64,000 nt of DNA, taken from Sipunculus nudus (Eukaryota > Annelida > Sipuncula > Golfingiida > Sipunculidae). The position numbers and the translations under genes are program-made. Under the pieces are notes generated by a model. That model did not search any database and was not told the origin of the DNA. It saw only the letters and a program-made list of their open reading frames with translations. Location of the stretch: the NCBI GenBank assembly GCA_026874595.1, contig CM049306.1, positions 36,224,019-36,288,018 on the forward strand, written 5' to 3'. Positions 1 through 13,800 of the stretch are shown here, piece by piece. How positions within the stretch are numbered: the first letter of the stretch is position 1; every line of letters begins with the position of its first letter.

Positions 1-2
1 TT

Positions 3-434
3 GTCTGTTGCACCTAGTATTCTTATGTTGTCTTTCCTAGAGTATTGTTCATTTTTTACTGCCAATACTTTGGTCTCTTTTGCCATGGCATTGACATGGT
101 CATATTCATTTACCAGGGTAGCATTTACTTCCTGTAATCTAATGACCTCTTCCTCCAGTTTGTTAATTCTATTTTCCAAGGGTTTGATACACTTTTCCTT
201 AATTTGATCCTCTATTTCTGTAACAATTGACATTTTGAATTCTGCTATGATATCTTTCTTAAACTCTTCCAATATCTCTCTAAATCTTTCCTCTGTTAAT
301 TCACTCATGCTGTCTTCTAAATTAGTATGTTCTAATTCTAAACACTGTTTGATCTTTTTGGAATTTATAGTTGGGGACTCAGATGATGAGCTAGAGCAAT
401 CTGACCTTGTTCTCTTACTGTCTTCCTTGGGCAT
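3..434 (-). CDS. LINE-type retrotransposon ORF1, N-terminal part, runs off the left edge
   Basis: Reading the minus strand from an ATG at 434-432 there is an open frame with no stop to the window edge, about 144 codons. The first 30 residues are Ser/Lys rich. The middle is a charged coiled coil with many Glu, Lys, Leu and Ile in heptad spacing. Near the edge comes NEQYSRKDNIRILG, which resembles the segment joining coiled coil and RNA-binding domain in ORF1 proteins of L1/CR1-type LINEs. That similarity is from memory of the family. The open frame suggests a fairly young copy. The exact clade, and whether ORF2 follows, cannot be told because the rest lies outside the window. It could also be a domesticated coiled-coil protein. 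Confidence 0.55.
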   Translation of the reverse strand, partial: MPKEDSKRTRSDCSSSSSESPTINSKKIKQCLELEHTNLEDSMSELTEERFREILEEFKKDIIAEFKMSIVTEIEDQIKEKCIKPLENRINKLEEEVIRLQEVNATLVNEYDHVNAMAKETKVLAVKNEQYSRKDNIRILGATD

Positions 435-1426
435 ATTCTGTTAATCACATACTGAGAAAAGATAACGCTACATTTCACTAGTACCAGTCAAACAAAATTA
501 CCACATTACCTCCTATAGTCGATGCATTGGCCCAAGCTTACCCTGGTTCAACACAACATTGTGACAAGGGTCAATGGGTACCTGTCGTGTTACCTGGTGT
601 GCAGTGTTTTAGCAGGCCTCAGTGACCACTGGAGCATTGAGACTCCCAAGTATTCAACCTGTAATCCCCCTTTACAATACTGTACTGGCCCACTCAATTT
701 CCCCTCCCTATTGGAAACCAAAAACCGAAAAAAGTATGGAATTTCTCAAAAAATACTCTACACTTGGTTACAAAATTTTGACAGGGTATCAATGGTTCAC
801 TGATAAAAACTTAAACCAAATTTTGTAAATGTGACTCACTTAGTTCCTGTATTAAATTACCAATTTGTGATCTCCATGTGAAGCATGTCATGCCTGCATG
901 AGTGCACACCAGGGACCGCCACAGTTTAATCATTGTCGGTCTGTGAGCATCTTATAATTTACACAAAATATTGAGAATAGAATTTAATGAAATTTTGTGA
1001 TAGGTAACTTAGATTAACAACCAATTAAATTTTGAAAGTAATTTTGATGACCAAACCATTTTTTTTAAATCAGAGGATTATAAACCATCGTGACACAGGG
1101 TAATTCTTTTTTTTTTCCCCGGGGACACCTCTATATTCATAAGTAGGGCCAGCATTTGTATGAAACTGACCAGGTGAACCGACATATCCGAAGCGTGACT
1201 GTGTGACAACACATAAAATTTTGATTAGGCTCCTATATAGGCGGGAGTGTCAAGGTATATATAGTCGTCTAGTTTACAATTGTCTCCGGTTTATTGTCTT
1301 TAAACAGTATATACTATATTACGATATGCCACAACGCATTCTTGATTTCTGAACATGATCAAAACCCTTGTTTTGCTACCATTTCAAAAGCTATACGATA
1401 TGCTACGACAGTCATGGAGTCTCTTA
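435..1426. other. Sequence upstream of the LINE ORF; no gene seen
   Basis: If the minus-strand ORF1 is real, the first few hundred bases here would be its 5' untranslated region and promoter. Short open frames on the plus strand (522-803, 622-828) show no recognisable domain. No terminal repeats were found. Confidence 0.3.
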
Positions 1427-1919
1427 AGGGCCAAACCCACCAAGGCTAACACGCGTCTCGACAGAACGCGACACTGACCGACACAGAAATCAGGCTTGGT
1501 TGTGTCGGTTTGCGTCGCCTAGCGTGTCGCGTGTCGCGCAGCCAAAGTAGCAAACGAATTGACCGACACACTCACGACACGTGCGGTTCACGACACGGAA
1601 ATTGCCGTTCGTATAGGCGGGAAATTTTGCCGGTTTGCAGCGCCTATAGCGTGTCGTGTAGTGTGTCAAGTGTGTCGCGCGTCCAACTGCACTTCAAGAT
1701 CCGTGTCGTGTTGTGTCGGGAACTAGCCGACGCAATTCGGCACGGGCTTCCATCGCACGACAGATCGAACATGATCGATGGTGTCGGGCGGCCGGGATGC
1801 AGGTCCACTGCCACTACACAAGAGGACGTCGCGACACACTGTACGTCATCTGCATGTGTCTTGGTGCATGTGTCGTGGGGCGCGTCGAGACGCGTGTCGG
1901 CCTTGTTGGGTTGGGCCCT
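1427..1919. mobile_element. 493-bp MITE, PIF/Harbinger-type, with GTGTCG array
   Basis: Terminal inverted repeats of 36 bp (1427-1462 and 1884-1919) match at 32 of 36 positions and start AGGGCC. They are flanked by TTA on both sides (1424-1426 and 1920-1922), the 3-bp target preference of PIF/Harbinger elements. The interior is much richer in GC and CpG than its surroundings. It carries 16 copies of the hexamer GTGTCG or its complement CGACAC. The two overlapping plus-strand open frames inside (1510-1947, 1713-1985) are by-products of this composition and encode nothing recognisable. No transposase is present, so it is non-autonomous. Confidence 0.85.
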
Positions 1920-2640
1920 TTACACGCAGCGGTTAAGAATGTCATAGAAAATCGCAAGAAACCGCGTCGTGGAGGACCTTATTAACACGTCGTAAATTTA
2001 TGCGACCAGTTATATTCCTAAAGTTCTTTCGGTATATATGCCATTTTACGAACGAATTATATCGTTTAACACGATTTTTATATAAAGTTGCGAGCATTAT
2101 AATAAATTATACTATAAACTGGAAAAAAATGCCTTGGCCTGCATGAAAAGAAATGGTATTCGCAGATCGAACTTGGTGATGAAAGCTGAAGGTAACAGAT
2201 ACTCTAAAATGACGCTCAAGTATTCGTTCCAAGTGACCGTCAGCATTCGCCCAGGCAAAGGGTTATCAACATACAATCTTTAAAACCATTTACATTTCAT
2301 GTATCATTAACAAAAGCAACATGCAGAACTTTTGATGCATTGACGAGATCATTTTGAATTAATGAACACGTGCTATATATCTTCTGCCCTACCTCCATGT
2401 ATATCATATATAATCTATATTTGAAAATATCATGATCAATGCACTTGCAGAGTGGAGAGTTACCATTTCTTGCGAATTAAATCTTTCAAGTACACAAGCT
2501 TTAATAATTTTCTTAAATACAAAAAGACTTACAATATTTTAGAAGTAAATTATATCTGTTCCCTTTTAATTGTATAAACCATGCAGGAATGTTATCAAAG
2601 ACGGTACATCTGTGCGTTCATGATCGGGATCTGTTGAAAA

Positions 2641-2701
<61 letters not shown>

Positions 2702-3934
2702 CAAGACCTTGTCATACAACAAAGAATGTTCCGTGTGATGCATGGAGTAAAAACAGAGCTAGTATTGGAGTCGAAATTATACAATGGAAACTGCCACATC
2801 AAGAATAGGGACCCCTGCGGCTTCTGACACGTTAATTACTTTCAGTCTGCGAAACAGTGGTCATTATATAGGGCACCGAGTGTCAGACAAGGGAAATTGC
2901 CATGGTGATACATAGGGTTTCCAGTTCTCCGTAATGTTAAGTGAGGTTGAGTTCAGTCAGAGTTTGTAAAAAGCTATCAAACCTTTTGTGTGGATGTGTA
3001 TATTTAGAAATGAGAGAAAACGATTCATTTAATTTTCGATTTGCAATGAATTTCCGTATAGGAAATAACTAATCACTGGACTGAGCTAAAACGGTGAGAT
3101 ATAACCACGGAAACACTTATCTCATCTGGGTGTACTCCTGTCTAAAAGACCTAAACAGGCAATATACCCAACAAAACAGATCTTTGGTCTACTTGTTTAC
3201 AGAGAAACAAGTAATGTCGTTAAGATAATAGGGCAGTGATAGTGTTTAATTGCACACTTAAGTTAAAGATCGTGCTGACACTTAGTAAAGATCTATGTAG
3301 GCGTCTGTTGCCATGACACTACAGAGATGATAACGGTATCTTATCAGGTGACAACTGATCACTGGATGCGAGCTGAGCTAGTGTTTTTGAAAACTGAGAT
3401 GTCTGGCAAGGGTTAAATTGTCAAACACTTTGGTGTTTTTAAGAACCTTATCCTTGTGTTATCTTAATTACCGAAAATAGGAAGGTGATAATTCTACACT
3501 TCATGTTGGCACTCTGATAGCTCAGCATGCATGCTGCATGGGGGAATACATCCAAATAGAATGTTCCCACAATCAGCCTCTTCAAATAGGTTTCGCTGCT
3601 CACCTTTCTGCAGGCTGCTTTATATGTTTATTGTCACTTATCCACACATTGAATGGGTGTCATATTGTTGCAATTTAAATTGAAGTTTTAATTATTCTGC
3701 ATATCATAATACGAGAGAAAAGTGAAATATTTCGAAGTGCCGAGAAATCTCCTTAAATATTTAAATATGTTAATATCTGTAATAGTCGCTATCTCGATTA
3801 TACATTAAACTCTCAAGGATGATATACGCTATATATATATGACTGACGGCAAGAGAGAACTCTTCGCGATTTTCTTGGATGTCCAGCACGTATTTGAAAG
3901 AGTTCAATATGCATATATATATATAGGCACATGA

Positions 3935-4070
3935 AATTATGACAAGATTATATTTGCTTAAATTGTGACATTCATCACAAGAGCATTTGGTGAAATATCG
4001 ATTCAAACAAATAGTCATTTTAAACGTTGCATGTTTCATCCATAAACATTCATACAAGAAAGGTATCTTA
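3935..4070 (+). repeat. Diverged dispersed repeat, copy A
   Basis: Shares an ordered series of blocks with 17168-17330: ATGACAAGATTAT, then AAATTGTG, CATTCATCACAAGA, and further on AAGGTATC. The two copies lie outside wif1 and in its intron 2. Family unknown. Confidence 0.45.
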
Positions 4071-6009
4071 AATAAAAAGTACTAAATGAATTAACATTCC
4101 AATCTGGGTCAGCAATAATTTTGACATCATATAGCATCACATCACCAATGTTACATGAAGGTTTTAACATAAAGATTGTTACAAACATATCTTGCATGCA
4201 AATTACTCTTTTTTACACACGAAGATGTTCTTCTGTTGGAGACTTCAGAGAAATGTCCGTAAAATAATTCCCTTTTTACCTTAATTCCGCTCCACTTAGC
4301 TCAAATAAGACTGTTCTGGGACACAATCGATGTAGTTAAATCAATTATTGGAAACGTCGCAGAGACTTGATATACTAAGAATAACCGAGCTAACGGGTAT
4401 TTTCGTTTCGCTTCAAATCGCAGAATTTCATTAATTAATTTAATGTCAGATTGTTCATGTTGAAAATATTTAGCATGCACAAATGTATGAGAACCTTCGA
4501 TTCTAAAACAATCATCTCATATATTAATGCAGTTTCAAACATATCGTTGCATGCCCGCATGCATACGTTATAGGAAGCTTTTGCATAATATTAATTTGAA
4601 CTTCGAAATTTGATATATTTTGTATAATATCGTGTCATTTAACAATGAAGTCATTAAATAGAATTATGTGTTTGTTTTTCCTCTCTGGTGTTAACATAAG
4701 AACCGTACATGCATATATATTCATTGCATCCCCTCTGTTGGTTTCGTTCCTATATACGTTAAATATGTAAAATCAGAGGGATTAAAGGGTTCTTTCGATA
4801 TAAATATATCCTTAATCGTTCAGGACTGGCTTAAGAGTTGATGCGTTATCTCCAGAATTGTCAAAATTTGTTTATAGACCATAATTTTTACTTAAGACGT
4901 TGAATTTTTTAAATCTTTTAAAACGTTAACTATAATTACACCAAATAATTCAGGCATGACATTTAAATAGGTCCCCCTCTTTTTCCATTTTTTTTAAATT
5001 AGATGTTCAGGAAAAGTAGGTAAGCCTTACCCTCTTCTATAGGTTATACCCGCAAATATAGGCAATAATATAGCATAAAGGCTATGTATATAGCTTGAAA
5101 AATTAGGTCAAGATAAAAACAAAATGTCTACAATCGCCATTTGGTAGATATGAGATGACGTTAAATAAATATTTTAATATTCCAAATAAATAGAACAAAG
5201 CGGTCAACTAATACCAAGTGCCAAATATCAGAGACTTGGGGTCGAACCCGTTTTGAGTCGAGAAAGCAAGCTGAGTCCAACCGTTAGCAAACTCATTTAA
5301 TGCCTGATGTACAGACAGGAAAACGTATACCATAGAGATTATGTGCGAACTATTATTCATAGAATATTGCAAAATAAAGTAAGACTACCGGGGTATATAC
5401 TAAACTCAAACAGTCACTAATGTCATTAAACCTTTATATAAAAAGCATGCTCTCAGGTTCCAAAAGACTTTGGCCTTAAATCCTATAATGGCTTGAACTC
5501 GGACTTCCATGCACTTTCTAACCGGATAGCCTGGACTCGGTTAAATGGGGCTATATTTATATCATTTAAATACAGGACCAGACAAAATGATGGTGGACAG
5601 CAAAATCAAGGTTATTCTATGGACAGATTCAAGTCCACTTGGTTACTCAGCACCTAGAGCATTTTATTGTGTAAAAATGTATTGCACCTCGTGAAACTCT
5701 CATACTTTAGTTATTTCGAACATTGAAAAAAGTAATCCCAATATACCTTTCTACATGATATTCTTCTCTATATTCTTTTTTTCATTATCAATATTAGCGT
5801 TTTTGTATTATAGACATTTGACTGCCTACTTGAACATATATACTCAGTTAAGAAACCTTTGTCATATTGAATCTGATACTAATTTGTAACTTAACTCTCA
5901 AGGAACCTACTTCTTTGCTTCGCAATTGGATTTATCGTTTTTCTAGGAGGACATTGCCAGAAATGTGCAACCCTCAATAGAACTAATGCAGCAGCAAGAT
6001 TTCGAGGAT

Positions 6010-6125
6010 CGTGATCCTCAGATTTCTTTGATCCTGATAAAGGATGATAATGAATCCTCAGGTTTCTTTTATCCTGAAGAAAGACAATGATGAATCCTCA
6101 GATTTCTTTCATCCTAAGGAACAGC
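6010..6125 (+). repeat. Three-copy 40-bp tandem repeat
   Basis: ATCCTCAG recurs at 6014, 6054 and 6094, exactly 40 bp apart, each followed by a TTTCTTT(A/C/G)ATCCT block. A 71-codon open frame (6044-6259) overlaps the last two units but matches no family I know. Confidence 0.6.
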
Positions 6126-6808
6126 AAATACAGGGGGAGGACTTGCAGTATAGCTCAGTGTATGCTCAGCGTATGGATCTGTTAACGAAAACTAGCGGTA
6201 TACCTTTTAATTCCGACATGCGACTTGCGAAATCAAGGTTTTGTCTGTACCCAAAATGACAGCGCCTATGAGCGGTTTCAAAGTTTTTGCGATGCCAGGA
6301 TTAGATAAGAGCACGGAAATACGAAAGAAAAACACTGTAAGGACAGTCTCAAGGAGTGAATGTATCTGTGGAGAGAGTCTGGTGGCCATTTAATCGGTAT
6401 CTTCCATGTAGAATCCGGAGGAACATTTTTAAAATGACCACGCCCTTATGGGTTTATTATAGTAGGAAACCAAAAAAAAGTTTCAGAGGTCACTATTCAG
6501 AGAAAAAAATGGATACACTGTCTTGTGGTACAGCATTTCTGCAGAAAATCTTTAATTTTGGTTCGCAAGCATGCACTATTTGTAAATTATTAGTGCAGAC
6601 AGGGCAAAAAATTATTAATGGTTTATTAATGTAACTAATTTTTACAATTTTCGCCTATAGAGTGTAGGGATTAAAGCTGTGTCCCAACATGTAGTTATGC
6701 ATATATACAACAGATTTTGAATTTCTTATTTCAAATATGAAATCCTGTGCAAATTTATGAGACTAAACTCAAAGTGTGAATGTGGGGGTGTGTATGTATG
6801 TATGTATG

Positions 6809-6847
<39 letters not shown>

Positions 6848-7488
6848 GTATATATATAAATAATTGTAATCATTTAATTTAGGTCTGTGTGGCCTTATTT
6901 TTATCTCTGAAACATTTTCAGTGCCAGTTGAAGATAATTGTTACCGGTACTCTTTTCTATAGTACACACCTTTGCCTATTGCCGTTACTTTGTATACATA
7001 CAATGTTTCAGGTTCACCATTTCCTGTCTTGCCCCGACAGATTTAATGTGTTTACATAACAAATACGATCAGGCTGAAAATATTTACCTCCTGAAGAACG
7101 GTTATCAGAGTGACATAGCATTACCCCTTTATCATCAAATGAATTGAGTGATTGAGATATACCGAATCAACTTTAGATATGGGCTAAGGCCAGACAATGT
7201 GAAAACAATGGGCCTGCACAACCGAGTGTGGAAAATAAATAAAGTGGGCTTTTCTGCATTTGCCGAATTTAGTAGGTATAATATAAGATCAAATATAGAT
7301 ACTGATATTTGACGTTCACTTTCAACAGCATTGGACACAGAAAATCTCGAAACGGCACACGAGAAACGTTAGTTTCGATTCCCTTCATTGTACCTCACCA
7401 GACCTCCCCCCGATAAAATAGGAACATGTTTCGCTATAATAAGCCACCAGAGAGGGAGGTGTGGAGCAGACGATGTTGCAGCGACACC

Positions 7489-7621
7489 ATGGTGAGGGCG
7501 GGCGTTTTACTGCACGTGTGCCTGTTACTAACGTTATACGTGCATGACGTCACTGTGGCACATACCCACTTTTCACGCTTGACTATATGGATTGACCGAA
7601 AAGAAGTCCACAAGTTCTCAG
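7489..7621 (+). CDS. wif1: wif1 exon 1: signal peptide and start of WIF domain
   Basis: Starts at the ATG with a near-ideal Kozak context. A hydrophobic leader (GVLLHVCLLLTLYV) is followed after about ten residues by RLTIWIDRKEVHKFSG, the first strand of the WIF domain. The donor is G|GTAAAG and leaves phase 1. A CRE-like TGACGTCA lies within the coding sequence at 7545-7552. Any upstream untranslated exon cannot be placed. Confidence 0.93.
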
Positions 7622-8616
7622 GTAAAGTGTTCCTTCATACGAGCTTTACTATTTATACATGTTTACATCGTCTGATCATCAGAGTAAATCCGATTCTGAG
7701 TCCAAGCACGTGGCAGTGGCGGGCCTTCGTTTAACTATCCTTGCAATTCTTTCATATAACGGGCCGGGGTGCCTTAAGTGTCAACAATTAATGCAGGGAC
7801 ATGGCAAACGTTCCTCATTTGCCTGTATCACTGATTTGCCAAGGGGGACTTGAATGTATATAATATACATATGTTATGTAGAGCTAAGTTTACTTGCGGA
7901 CTTTCCATGTTTCCCATCGCTGTGTCAGAGTAGATGGGCCAAGTGCAAGGGGTCAACACGGGCTTGCTGTGTATTAGATCTAAAGTGTCCTTATCCCCAA
8001 GTCGTGTTTCAAATTATCAGCTCAATAGCCTCATAGGAACCGGACTTGAAGTGAACAATTCTTTGTGCGAACCCGTCGTACTCTTAACAAATACAAGAAC
8101 CCGCGGTTTCCTCGCAGCAGGTTGCTGGATGGTCCGACACCTAATGTTTGTTTCTGTCCTTAAACAGTTGACTATTTGATTGAGAGCGTGTGATGACTTC
8201 GGAAGAGAGGACGATAGCCATCTCGCGTACTCGGGAAGTGTCGGAACACTGCCCCAACTATCTGTTATACGTCAGCAAGAGTTTGCTGAACAAATTTGTC
8301 TTAACCTTGCTTGGTGGTGGTCCCCAGTCGGAAGGTACATTGATTTAAAGTGGTCTCTCACCGAAGCCTCTGAGCTCTATATAAGTTTTAACGTGCCGTC
8401 AGCCGGGAAACCGGCGTACTCTGAGGCCGCCTAAGTAGAGACAATTGTAAATCTCTGTATGTATATATGTACAGGTGTTTGTTGCCGAGTGTTTATACCA
8501 CAGGCCGTGCTGCCCCATATAAATCTACCTACTTGTTAGCCATGTCGAAATGACTTTAATTGGCGAATAATTTGTATTTTCAAAAACCATGACAACTCCC
8601 TTGCCAGGATTAGGAA

Positions 8617-8690
<74 letters not shown>

Positions 8691-10764
8691 CGTTTGGGCC
8701 AACTCACTCATGTTGAATATGCCGTAATTTCAAGCATGAATTGTAATTAAGCAAGACATTACCAAATAAATCCCTCCTTTGTCGACGGATATGTCGACTG
8801 TTTCCGTGGGACCCTTTGCCAAACGAGGTTTTACCAAATATATGAAATGCTAAATGTAAAGAAGAACAGACGGATAGAGGGATGTAAAGCTACATATATT
8901 GCATTGATCCGTAGTTCTTAGTCACGCGGGCCAACCAATATCAGGTTACTTCACCAACAACCAGCGCGTAAAACAAGTCGATATCAATAATCGTTAGGCC
9001 TATTTAATATGTCAAATATATATATATACTGTCGTTTGTTTAGGTGTGGTTACTAAATCGTTAGTCTGCAGGACCTCATGGTTTCTGGGTCAATGAGCAA
9101 TCCATCGCTGCAGGCACGATCAGCCCGAAAACAGTCCTCAAAATATAGAGCATCTCTTATTACAGATATCTATACCCTGTCTCCCACCAGGTGGCAGGCT
9201 GTATAGGTGCAGCAGTAAAACCAGCCCCGGCAATAAATTTCTGTGATCTTACATGAAGGACAGTCGTGTTTCCAAATAAACAATACACTATACTTGCATG
9301 GATTCCATTTGGACTGAGCCTAGTCCAACCCGTGGCAGTTGTGAAATAAGACCATGGAGTCAACCACTATCAAGCTTGGGTTGATTCACGTCAAGTATTA
9401 AATACACACCCTTAAGGGCCCCACTTGTTGCCGAATCAAACACTGAAGCATGGACCGCTATTCAAATATTTAACAGGATTAAACGAAAATCCTTTGACGA
9501 GTTTCGGTACTCGTTGAGTCTTGAAGAATGATGGCTAAAGGATTTGTTCACTTTTGACGGGTGCTAAGAGTAGGCACATCTATTAAGTGGGTCGCAAATG
9601 TTTTCTCATGCTTCTGGTGGCTGGCAGATTGACCGTAAGTCAACAGGAGGTCTCTTCCCCGTCTTTCTAGATTGGTAACAGTTGGTTGTTCAATGATTGC
9701 CGGATCAACACATACGGGACAGGTCTGTCATATAGTCCTCAATCCGGAGTATATATAATCTCTTTATCCCCCTTGAGTGTCCCTGCATGTGCGATATAGG
9801 ATCTGAATAATGATAAATTGGCCTCGAAAATCTGTCTTGGGAAGGAATTAATATGACCCAGTCCTGTTATTGAATCATATATCAAAGTTTTATATTTGTT
9901 GCAAGTGTCACAGTCACTGTTTGATCTTTTATCGCTGTGATTTCTGGAGTCTTAAGTAATAAAATAATTTCTTCTAATTGAATTATTTATCAAAGATTTA
10001 TTTGCGATGAATGTTCTTCAAGGGAGTGGTCTTTGAACCCAAGAATTTTTTTAGCCCATCATATATATATTATTGAATTATTTACTGGTAATCAATACAT
10101 TAAAAATGTCTGTACTCTTCAAGACAAATTACTTCTAATATATTGAACATCTTATGGCATTCTGAACCATAATGAGTATTTGGTTTGTTTTTTATTGTTT
10201 TATTTTTCGGCAGATTTTCCATAACGACATTCCATAAATTGGTTCATTATATTTCCCCCAACACATAAGAGAATAAAAGACAAAACGTATCAATGAATAT
10301 GTTTGCTGTGATATTCACATTACGACGCAAAAGGTTAAATTTAAGTTTATGTTAATCACGGCCTAACAAACCCCGCGCCTTCTGCATGCGGTTACTATTT
10401 TTAGAAGTCGATAAATAAGTTTTTGGAGGATTTAGTTCCCTTTGCCGTGTTTTTTTTTTAAATTTTGAGTGCATGGTCAAACGCAAGATGTATATACTTA
10501 TATGCTTGGCCATATATATGCTTTGGCTATATATTTTTGGTCACAGATATATGGTATTATAGAAATTTACGATTGAATACTTCTGAAATGATTCACATCA
10601 TGGAAAGTGAATGAGCCAAAGAAATGATCAAAAGTATTATTTTATTTTTCAGCTTATGCAAAAAATCCATATGTACATAGAATTTGCAGTAGCGCCGGAA
10701 ATTTGACAACAGTGACAGAAAAGGATGATTGCACGAAAGTTGATGAATATATATATATATAAAA

Positions 10765-10818
<54 letters not shown>

Positions 10819-13800
10819 CCTCACACACACACACACACATATATCCTCATTTAGCAACAAAGACCAATTAATCTGAAGGACTGGCGCCGAGTTTCGGTCG
10901 GGCTGACTCGGCAGCCATATACACGGCCAGTAAACCTGCGTACATTCACAACTACAAAGCCAGCCACACGGATATTTACGCCCGTCAGGTAGCAGCAGCT
11001 CAAAGCCAGGGGGCTTGAACTGTTGAACAGACAGGTGTAGGGGCCGCATGAACCCTAGTACCGCCCTATAACCACCTGTCCCGGGCGTAGTATGACCCGC
11101 GCGATGTTATATACAACCGGTAGTTTTCATATATTGGGATGGTATTAAAGAGACATCCCACCTTTGGTTATGATGTTTGATCTGAAAGGTGGTATACCTA
11201 ACGCTGTTTGTTAGGTATATATTATTGCACATGTACATTAGATTATTGCACGTGAATATTGTCTTTGCCATTTAACGTCGCCCACGTCGAAGCATCTTTT
11301 GTCGATTTTTGTAGACCACACATTACGACTTTATGATATTGCGTCTTGCAAGAGTTTAAAAAAATTAGAAACTAAAAATAATTTATATATATATATATAT
11401 ATAATTATGTATAATAAAACGCCCACAACCCGTAGCATCATGTGATAAACGCGTGCATGTTGCAACAACAATACTTTCATGTATACCCTGGACTGAAACA
11501 GGATCTCGGAAATGGGGGTGGAGTGAACACCCTGGCACTGGTAAACAAGTGTAAAGGAAGTCTTAGTAGATTTTTTACATTACTTACATAAATTAAGTTT
11601 TATGAGAAATTTTCATGAGAATACTAGTCTTTTTTAATGTTCATCATTTAAAAACTTCCAGGGTCGTTAAAAAAAGAGAAATCATGTATGTTGTTTTATA
11701 TTTCAGGAGTTGACGTGGATATATACGTTGTCCAAGATGCTGAGGTGCTGCCATATTTAAAACTTTCCTACATTGACCGGCATTTACCAGTACTTCCGCC
11801 GGAAGTTAATGAAGTTACACTAACATGGGAGGCCCCAGGTGGAGAGGTAAGGTTATGCTTTCCACAGTGTGAAATGACGTTCACATAACTCAGGCTTATT
11901 CGGGATAGAACGTTTTACCTCCAAACAAAAGGTACCAGTTTCTTCCCGGCCATTGCTTCCAAGTACAAAAGGAGAAATTCTTAAATCTCATTAAAACCGT
12001 AAAGACCGTTATATATTGTAATTCACAACAGGTTGTTTTCTAATTCCATTCCTGTAAAGCCTAGAAAATCTAGAAGATTTAACGATTACATATGAGCGAA
12101 CATAAAATGCTTGCCACATTCAATGGGCAGGTCCGACAATATACCACGAATTTATCCGTTAAAAACACATAAAAATACACGAAAAACTGTGAATAACAGG
12201 TTCAGGTTTTCTTGTTTTTTTTGTTTTTTTTTATATTGATAATGGCTTAACTAAACCGTACTTGTTAACGCATACTCATGCATTCTAACGGGTATGCAAT
12301 AAAGGTTTCATTTTACCGACGACCTAACTGTTTATGCGTATATACATGTTCTCGAATATAGAAAAGATGTCAAACTTGATATATATGCAGGAACATATTA
12401 GAAGTTTAGGAGTAAAGTTCTGTATGTTCGCACCGCGTCCTTTCTGTGCATCCGGAAAGCAGGCTTTACCTTCGCACCCGGAAAAGATTGACAGTCAGCT
12501 ATCGAGGCATCACTTACGATCAAAGAAAATGTTAGTGATATTTAAGAAAAGTTGGTTGTAGCAGGTTCGTACGGTTTGCTTTGGAAAACCACAATCGCAC
12601 CTGTGAAAGCCTCCCCCACAGTGAGCGTGCACTGGTACCAACCACATGTATTACGTGTTGCTACAATACAACAAGGTGAAATAACATATATATCAAAACA
12701 TAAGAGCACTCGGGGCACAAACGATATCTCAACAGGGATTCCTTGTCTACAATCGCTAGAACATCCGCCAGGCGTAATTGTAAATACCAGCATAACATCA
12801 CGTCTGTGCAAAAAAAGCACCCCCACCTTTCACTTCATAACCGTGTTCCATATGTCAATACATTCGATCATATGGGTTCTTATCGAAGCTTGCAATTTGA
12901 CAAGCTTCTCCTTAACATCTCCCTATCGGCTTTGTGTCTGCTAAGCACTGCCTGCTTGCTGTCGACCTGCGATAAGCCAGGCTTTGCCAGCACCTTCACT
13001 TGATAACTGCCTGCTGCAATTACAAAGGGACTGGGCTACATGTACATTCCGGAAGATTTTGATCCATAGGTTTGGTCGTATAATTCGGCAACGGGATGAC
13101 ATTGAATATTTTAATAATTTGCACCGTAGAAAAATAACAAGGAATATTAGAGTTACATATTTATAATACATACCACCGATACATCGGTCAGTCTATAAAC
13201 ATTGAGATGAGTGACTGGTGTAAAGGCTAAACATATAATGTCAGGGTATACTTACCTGGAAAGTTCGCGAACATTACGCAAGGCTATGATTAATTCTTGA
13301 AAAATGCATGCATGACAATTTCATAGTTTTAACGTCCAACGCCAAGTCCCCTTAATGGACTTCAAATAATAAGAATAAGAATGATAATTTATCATATTTA
13401 TATAGCGCCTTATTCCCAAATGCTTGAAGCTGCTTAAAACAATGTTAACACATTGTTTTAACAATACCACATTTAAAATCCTACCTCTATTATTAACTGT
13501 AAGAACCATATACATGTAAATGATTATGAAATAAAAAGAAATTCTGGAGTATGAAAAGTAATATAATAACACGGAGTTGCAATATTTCAGATCACAGTAT
13601 AGTAAACTACTAAACCAAGTTCCCCAGTATATCTGGACACAAAAATTGTCATGATGCGAAGCTTAATTAAAGGGCGTGCTTAAGTAAAATACTAATTAAA
13701 ATATAAACAGACCTTAATGAGAGAAGCAGTGTATAAGTTACGGGTGTAAAATACAAGTTTATTTTTTCAAATGAAAGTCCATGGTCTTTGCATGCACGCG

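Larger units (their letters stand above)
1923..7425. other. AT-rich intergenic region upstream of wif1
   Basis: No gene is supported. It contains a TA microsatellite (2643-2697), a TATG/TA microsatellite (6791-6842), a three-copy 40-bp repeat (about 6010-6125), and one copy of a diverged dispersed repeat (about 3935-4010) that recurs near 17165-17235. The last few hundred bases must hold the wif1 promoter and any 5' untranslated exons, but I see no diagnostic core-promoter motif. Confidence 0.5.
7622..11706 (+). other. wif1: wif1 intron 1
   Basis: No gene within. Holds a long TA array (8619-8687), a compound TA/CA array (10747-10844) and a somewhat GC-rich unique stretch (10860-11110) with no recognisable feature. 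Confidence 0.7.

Noticed and set aside
1510-1985. 145- and 90-codon open frames
   Set aside because: Arise from the CpG-rich GTGTCG array of the MITE; composition-driven, no domain.
7426-7488. Upstream in-frame ATG as the wif1 start
   Set aside because: Weak context, and it would place 21 polar residues before the hydrophobic leader; the ATG at 7489 has a far better context.
10593-11049. Several minus-strand open frames of up to 131 codons
   Set aside because: They run through the TA/CA microsatellite and read Tyr-Ile and Cys-Val repeats; no domain or splice support.
12552-12944. 130-codon plus-strand open frame overlapped by a 94-codon minus-strand frame
   Set aside because: No recognisable motif on either strand, codon use unremarkable, lies inside wif1 intron 2.
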